From contig JALOBU010000042.1 of the NCBI GenBank assembly GCA_023228145.1, positions 1-10,403 of the forward strand: 10,403 bases of DNA, read 5' to 3'. Position numbers and translations under genes: made by a program. Of the stretch, positions 7,101-10,403 are shown in pieces. The notes below the pieces were generated by a model. That model was given only the letters and a program-made list of their open reading frames with translations, made no database searches and was not told the DNA's origin. The stretch's first letter is position 1; each line of letters opens with the position of its first letter. The stretch is from Bacteroidales bacterium (GTDB lineage: Bacteria; Bacteroidota; Bacteroidia; Bacteroidales; CAIWKO01).

Positions 7101-10100
7101 GGAATAATCGGTTACAGTGGCAGTTGGCCTTGTATTATTAACAAATTGGGTAGCATGGTCTTTCTGCTCAAGCTGCAAATCCCTCACATAAAATGAAAAT
7201 ACATCAGCAGCTGTGCCATTATTTTGAACACCCTCTATATTTCCACATGTTTGTGCATCTGCAGTAAAAGATTTGCTTACATATTGCCAGTTATCATTAC
7301 CATTTATCGGTATATCTGAACCTGCAATAGAGCCACCAGTTGTACAGTTTCGCATTCTAAAACTAATTTGTTTACCCGAAGGTATCCATGCTTTTAAACT
7401 AAAAGTATATGTTACGCCATTTGTGCAGGAACCACCTGAGCTAGAAATAAATCCATTATAGTAACCATCATTCAAGGTAGTAACTTTGTACGAGTTATAT
7501 GTTTTTTCATAATTATTCGGTGTAATCGTTCCGCTCCAATAACCTGCCATGCCTCCAGAACCACATATAGCAGTTGCATAAGGCAATAAATTTGTTGTCG
7601 GTTCCTGTGGGTCGTCAAAGGTATAATTCAGTTTTAGATTGCCTGATGCTGGTGCTTCTTCTGTTGAATACACCGTGCCGCATTGATTTACAGCCATTCT
7701 GCGGTAATAGGTGTTTGCAGTAAGTGGTGATGTTTCGGTGTAAGATGATGCAGTGGCTCCTACAATATTGCTCCATGGGCCGGTGGGGCTTGTGGCTGTT
7801 TGCCACTGGTAAGTAAACGAACCTATGCCGCCGCTTGCTTCATCGCCTGTAAATTGAGCAGGAGTAGTATTATTGCATATAGTTTGATTGGCACTTATGG
7901 CTCCCGGCTCAAGCGGGTTTGCAGTTATAGTTACTGCATCCTCAACGCTGCATCCCCCGGCAGAAGCTGTCATGGTATATGTGGTAGTGCTTGCGGGCGA
8001 TGCCGTGGGGTTGGCGATGTTAGTGGTGCTTAAGCCGGTAGCGGGAGACCAGGAGTAAGTAACAGTTTGATAAGTATAGTACACCGTTATTTCGAAGGTA
8101 TTATTATCAACTTTATTATAACCTGCATTACATCCCGATCCCGATGAACCCCAAGTTCTAAAAGCATGAAGTCTAAAGTTAATTGTACCACCACCAGTTA
8201 CACCATTTGCTATGGTAAGATTTGTTCTAGAATAACTAAACTGTCCACTACTATTGTCGGAGCCATTATAAATTGAAGTTTCTTTAGAACCACCTGGAGA
8301 TGTACACTCTAAATAACTCCTTTGCTCGCTCATATATGCGTTATTTGTACTTGACGCTGTCATTTTATAACTCACATCAACTCCTGTAATAGTTGCACCA
8401 ACAGGGATATCAACACTAAGATTTACTGGACAACTTGAATTAGTAGATGTTGATGGACTAGAATTAAATTCTGTTGAATTATCGCCGTGTGTGAAAGTTG
8501 CACTTGTCGAACTACTAATTGTTGGTCCAGTAGCACTCCCCTGCAACTGTGTGCTGCTGCCGCTGCAGATGGTAGCATCGGTGCCGGCGGAAACATTAGT
8601 TGGTAGTGGTTTAATAGTTTGCGTACCTGAAACATATGCAGAGTTCCCCGAGCATGTTGTTGCACCATAAGTACAATTGATACTTCCAGGGTTGTCATGG
8701 AACCAAAAACAATTTTCATAAACCGCACTAAAAGTTAAATTATTTGAACCCGAAGCAGAAGGTGCAGTCATAGTAAGTGAGTAAGTTGCTGTAGAACCCG
8801 GGGCAAGATTATTTGCGTCGCACCTCACATAAAAGTCAGCATCCGCATTCCATTTACAGCCGATATTGATTTCAGGGCTACCATTGGTCCATGTGGCCGT
8901 GCCAACATTTTTTACGGTCACTGTCACGCTGCGCGTTTCACCGGCACACCATGAATTTGATCCAAGGTTCATAGAAACAAACTGTGCTTTATAGGCTGCA
9001 GGGCAAGCATTTACTGTTATTGCTGACACACCATCACACCAATTGTCCGTACAGTCACCATTTAAATAAAAATAGTACATAGTACCATTATAATTATTAG
9101 GGCCTGCATCAATAAGTGGCATTTCATAATTATCTCCACATGATATTCCTTGATTAAAATGATAACAAAGAACAAGGCCTGATGCTACTGAACAGGTTTC
9201 TGAGAACATAGAATTTTGAATTTCTTGCTGAGACAATGCTCTGCTCCAGACCCTGAATTCATCAATTTTACCCTCAAGATATTCACTTGTCTCGTCAATA
9301 CTCCTGTCTCCAATCGCTAACGTATGGTTTGCGTCGAACAATAGTGGCGTACCTGAATATGTGCCTGTATTATACGCTACGAGTGTTCCACTGGTATTAT
9401 GAACATACACTGTCCAACTTGTTGGTGTCACAACATAAGCGATATGATACCATGTATCAGCTGAATAGGCATAAGTAACATCCGCAGCTGTGGTAAGCCA
9501 TGAACTACCATCTCCAATATCACCATGAATTTTTCCGTTGTCGAATTTCATATCAAAGCTTTGATCGCCACTATATCTGCTTCCACAAATTGCATACACA
9601 TCTTCATTTGAAGACACCTGAGCCCAACATTCTACAGTAAAGGTGCCTAATAAACTTGCACTTCCTGTATTAACTTTTACATAATCACCACCTCTAAAAT
9701 CTAATGCATTATTAGGAGGTACAACACAGCTTATAGTTGCCTGCCATCCAGAAGAAACAACACCTCCATCTGAATAAAAGTAAAAGGTTAATTGTCCGGT
9801 TTGTGTTGCAGTGATAGTTCCAGGCGAAGTATTACCATCATATTCACCAATCAATGGATAAGTATTATCAGGTCCATCATAAATGTATAAATAATCATAT
9901 CCACTTTCTGTGGAGAAGGACGAAAAAGCAAATTGTAACATTTGCCCTGCCGTACCAGGAGTAAATGTTTGTGTTATACTCACACTATTACCGTAATCTC
10001 CTGTTCCGCCAGGATCATAATAGGTACCATCGCATGTGGTTATGGGATTAGCACTCATGTAATATGTTTGCCCGAAAGAAAGCGAGACAAAAAAAATTAC

Positions 10101-10130
10101 GAAAGCTGATAGTAAAATTAGCTTTTTCAT
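4131..10130 (-). CDS. Giant multidomain T9SS-secreted surface protein (CUB, LamG, Ig-like, beta-helix, sorting domain)
   Basis: A 1999-residue secreted protein, probably a surface adhesin or glycan/matrix binder; no catalytic domain is recognised. Domains in order: signal peptide 1-20 (cut before QTYY); CUB 21-136, with the calcium-site acidic residues E75, D79, D85 and D121 and a likely C33-C135 disulfide; LamG-like 141-310; Cys-rich linker; NBR1-like Ig (TVKNVGTATW) 383-490; Ig/PKD-like start 513-535; beta-sandwich insert 536-688; Ig/PKD-like end (TYSWSPATGLS) 689-738; Ig-like 741-822; CBM-like sandwich about 828-1000; LamG-like 1005-1198; end of the Ig-like strand 1200-1210; W-rich segment 1223-1240; beta-helix-like repeats 1262-1645 with two GNWTNNGT units; beta-sandwich 1646-1812; FN3-like 1814-1910; T9SS type A sorting domain 1918-1999 (YYPNPFTSELFVD, NLNTGVYMV, VRIVKN). 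The ATG is followed by MKKLILL and has no Shine-Dalgarno sequence. A decayed IS982 end lies about 115 bp upstream. Confidence 0.9.
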   Translation of the reverse strand: MKKLILLSAFVIFFVSLSFGQTYYMSANPITTCDGTYYDPGGTGDYGNSVSITQTFTPGTAGQMLQFAFSSFSTESGYDYLYIYDGPDNTYPLIGEYDGNTSPGTITATQTGQLTFYFYSDGGVVSSGWQATISCVVPPNNALDFRGGDYVKVNTGSASLLGTFTVECWAQVSSNEDVYAICGSRYSGDQSFDMKFDNGKIHGDIGDGSSWLTTAADVTYAYSADTWYHIAYVVTPTSWTVYVHNTSGTLVAYNTGTYSGTPLLFDANHTLAIGDRSIDETSEYLEGKIDEFRVWSRALSQQEIQNSMFSETCSVASGLVLCYHFNQGISCGDNYEMPLIDAGPNNYNGTMYYFYLNGDCTDNWCDGVSAITVNACPAAYKAQFVSMNLGSNSWCAGETRSVTVTVKNVGTATWTNGSPEINIGCKWNADADFYVRCDANNLAPGSTATYSLTMTAPSASGSNNLTFSAVYENCFWFHDNPGSINCTYGATTCSGNSAYVSGTQTIKPLPTNVSAGTDATICSGSSTQLQGSATGPTISSSTSATFTHGDNSTEFNSSPSTSTNSSCPVNLSVDIPVGATITGVDVSYKMTASSTNNAYMSEQRSYLECTSPGGSKETSIYNGSDNSSGQFSYSRTNLTIANGVTGGGTINFRLHAFRTWGSSGSGCNAGYNKVDNNTFEITVYYTYQTVTYSWSPATGLSTTNIANPTASPASTTTYTMTASAGGCSVEDAVTITANPLEPGAISANQTICNNTTPAQFTGDEASGGIGSFTYQWQTATSPTGPWSNIVGATASSYTETSPLTANTYYRRMAVNQCGTVYSTEEAPASGNLKLNYTFDDPQEPTTNLLPYATAICGSGGMAGYWSGTITPNNYEKTYNSYKVTTLNDGYYNGFISSSGGSCTNGVTYTFSLKAWIPSGKQISFRMRNCTTGGSIAGSDIPINGNDNWQYVSKSFTADAQTCGNIEGVQNNGTAADVFSFYVRDLQLEQKDHATQFVNNTRPTATVTDYSPNNNNGTIALATSPVWTSNGVNGGAYSFDGTSSYIDLGNTLDDDILAAVPASIACWVKGSFTSGNGNEIIFGHYVSKIGLGIYPSGGNNSFIVTVGGSGQSKPTFACGNSWVDDAWNHIVVTYDASLNSTFWLNGEQIPASGASNYWTWNSNVSTIGKRPQGDHFKGTIDDFRIYNTKLSESDVATLYNNSVALHVTVNPIVADVTPGNNNYVWSGAAGTTTWEEAGNWVKYTSGTPGTYSTVSNMPSASDNVFITTGTCIDQQPTATSAGAVCNNLTVTSTGALTINDGKKLTVNGSLTNDGTITSGTGTGSIDIKGNWTNNGTFNSGSGKVTFLGTDNTITSDPEKGTFYNIDVGSTGNFTMNSDITLTNTFQFGYEPNTPTMNGLGGHTLTAKDCYIDGYFNLTNVNDKVLSSSNSGYIDIGMYCADEFVPIVTISNGTIKWSSNDINIGALKQGKLIQTGGDIIIENASGSLTADINAVYEMTGGMLTIPKMVIANWGTPATVNFFNNTTTAINIGEMIIGPGDGVNKGIVSCAGYSPIINFAGNWTNNGTYTAGNGTVIFNDTTQQTVYAGTSNFNNLILNNASGIKMTSDLTVGNVLNMTSGNIETGVNTLELGTSASSIGSLSYTDGFVLGKMKRWFPNVPNSGKDSSLFPLGVESNNRHLLVEYTSASSGGSLTAFFNETSMGWPETWMELDQMLVIPAEGECAQFIVTTLSDEGYWDITPSGMTGGLYNISLTGGGIQTINNLCNITALKRVGTAPWGQSGTHIQPVMVGGNPVVKREGASGWSNWGMGGGAYNPLPINLLTFNAVCQNKEVTINWSTATETNNDYFTIERSIDAQKWDVLTQIEGAGNSNEVKYYTVRDDNPYNGISYYRLKQTDYNGQYEYFNPVSVHCNSDETLPNITYYPNPFTSELFVDIQNIVNTNASLIIYDLLGNKVYENDIRIEDELNYKITLDLKNLNTGVYMVNFISDEYSNTVRIVKN
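5440..5459. repeat. 20-nt exact repeat, copy 1 (codes GNWTNNGT)
   Basis: These 20 bases recur exactly at 6130-6149. On the minus strand both encode N-W-T-N-N-G with flanks, the signature of a repeated unit in the beta-helix-like region (residues about 1558-1565 here, 1328-1335 in the other copy). Similarity between the two units continues at protein level for about 55 residues but fades at DNA level. Confidence 0.8.
6130..6149. repeat. 20-nt exact repeat, copy 2 (codes GNWTNNGT)
   Basis: Partner of the copy at 5440-5459. Downstream both proteins follow the pattern GNWTNNGT-x3-GxGxVxF, then x-I/V, FxN, and SDxT, consistent with repeated coils of a beta-solenoid. Confidence 0.8.
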
Positions 10131-10201
10131 ATTTACGATTTATTTTTTAATAAAACCAGATAATAATTTTTACTGTTTACCATTATTCAATTTTAATAAT
10201 A
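10131..10201 (-). promoter_or_regulatory. Leader/upstream region of the giant surface-protein gene
   Basis: AT-rich DNA directly before the ATG at 10130. I find no exact TAnnTTTG box; the nearest is TAAAATTG (minus strand, 10195-10188), with one mismatch. No Shine-Dalgarno sequence. The native promoter is either weak, of another class, or was displaced by the IS982 insertion just upstream. Confidence 0.25.
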
Positions 10202-10403
10202 TCAGTCTTTTAAAAGATAGTTTAATAAATAAAATATAATAATAACCTGTTGTGCTATTAACATGCGAGAGCAAATTTTAAGATGATTAATGGGTTTATT
10301 GTTTTGAAAATTAATAAATTGTAATAATGTAAGAGCAGCGATTTTAGAAAGGATCCGAATAGTGAGTCCAGCGAACGATTTAGCATAATTACGTTTAAGC
10401 ATA
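10202..10403 (-). pseudogene. IS982-family transposase, C-terminal end, partial
   Basis: An open frame entering from the right edge reads RNYAKSFAGLTIRILSKIAA, then LTLLQFINF, then NKPINHLK. This is the C-terminal pattern of IS982-type DDE transposases (RNYAK, R-I-x2-K-I, T-x-L-Q-x-I-N, x-P-I). After K the frame reads ICSRMLIAQQ and runs on to a TGA at 10204-10202. Dropping one A from the AAAA run would give K-F-A-L-A-C followed by two stops, the normal kind of IS982 ending. A one-base insertion has therefore probably shifted the last codons and caused read-through past the IS end. The 5' part lies outside the window, so the state of the whole element cannot be judged. It points toward the giant gene's start in the same orientation. 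Confidence 0.65.
10243..10254. mobile_element. Probable terminal repeat of the IS982-like element
   Basis: aacctgttgtgc (minus strand GCACAACAGGTT) lies directly after the inferred transposase end. It has the look of an IS982 terminal repeat with a GCACAAC core. The other end is outside the window, so the pairing cannot be shown. If right, IS DNA ends here and 10131-10242 is native upstream DNA of the giant gene. Confidence 0.4.

Noticed and set aside
7615..8728. Other frames on both strands within the giant gene, for example minus 8423-8728 and plus 7800-8033
   Set aside because: Same-locus alternative frames rich in Ser, His or Cys with no signal or domain. The main frame is continuous and domain-rich here.
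4131..10130. Tandem repeats of the giant protein as a CRISPR or DNA satellite
   Set aside because: Repeats are spaced irregularly, are coding and diverge at DNA level. There is no regular repeat-spacer pattern.
631..10130. The glycosyltransferase-like gene and the giant surface gene as one functional system
   Set aside because: They are convergent, separated by about 950 bp of IS debris, and share no promoter. The Bacteroidota O-glycosylation motif D-(S/T)-(hydrophobic/T) is scarce in the giant protein; I noted only N-D-T-T. The link stays speculative.

Overview
The window reads as chromosomal DNA of a Bacteroidota bacterium, probably an uncultured or environmental member of Bacteroidia. The evidence is AT-rich DNA, start codons without Shine-Dalgarno sequences, TAnnTTTG-type promoter boxes, and a giant secreted protein ending in a type IX secretion system (T9SS) sorting domain. 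No exact species can be named from the sequence.

Layout. (1) At the left edge, positions 1-311 (minus) hold the start of an exported protein with a signal peptide and a degenerate LysM-like stretch; it runs off the window. (2) A divergent AT-rich intergenic region (312-630) carries two identical TATATTTGCA promoter-like boxes facing opposite ways. (3) Positions 631-3183 (plus) encode an 850-residue multi-pass membrane protein with a C-terminal TPR region, of the TMTC-like GT-C glycosyltransferase type. (4) Positions about 3184-4130 are a decayed strip. It holds a roughly 0.6-kb internally deleted IS5-like insertion sequence with a nonsense mutation, a frameshift and recognisable terminal inverted repeats. 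That element sits on the truncated 5' end of a small secreted-protein gene. (5) Positions 4131-10130 (minus) encode one 1999-residue mosaic surface protein: signal peptide, CUB, LamG, NBR1-like Ig, two Ig/PKD-like modules, CBM-like, LamG, beta-helix-like repeats, FN3-like and T9SS sorting domain. (6) At the right edge is the 3' end of an IS982-like transposase with its terminal repeat, about 115 bp upstream of the giant gene and in the same orientation.

The genes do not form an obvious operon or defence system. Shared themes are the cell envelope (exported LysM-like protein, membrane glycosyltransferase-like protein, T9SS-exported giant protein) and IS activity on both flanks of the giant gene. 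The most notable signal is inside the giant gene. Two Ig-like modules each look split by a foreign AT-rich beta-sandwich cassette, and hand-counted base composition changes at the same points. I see no clearly new biological system. The mosaic giant protein and the IS scars are the parts worth checking.
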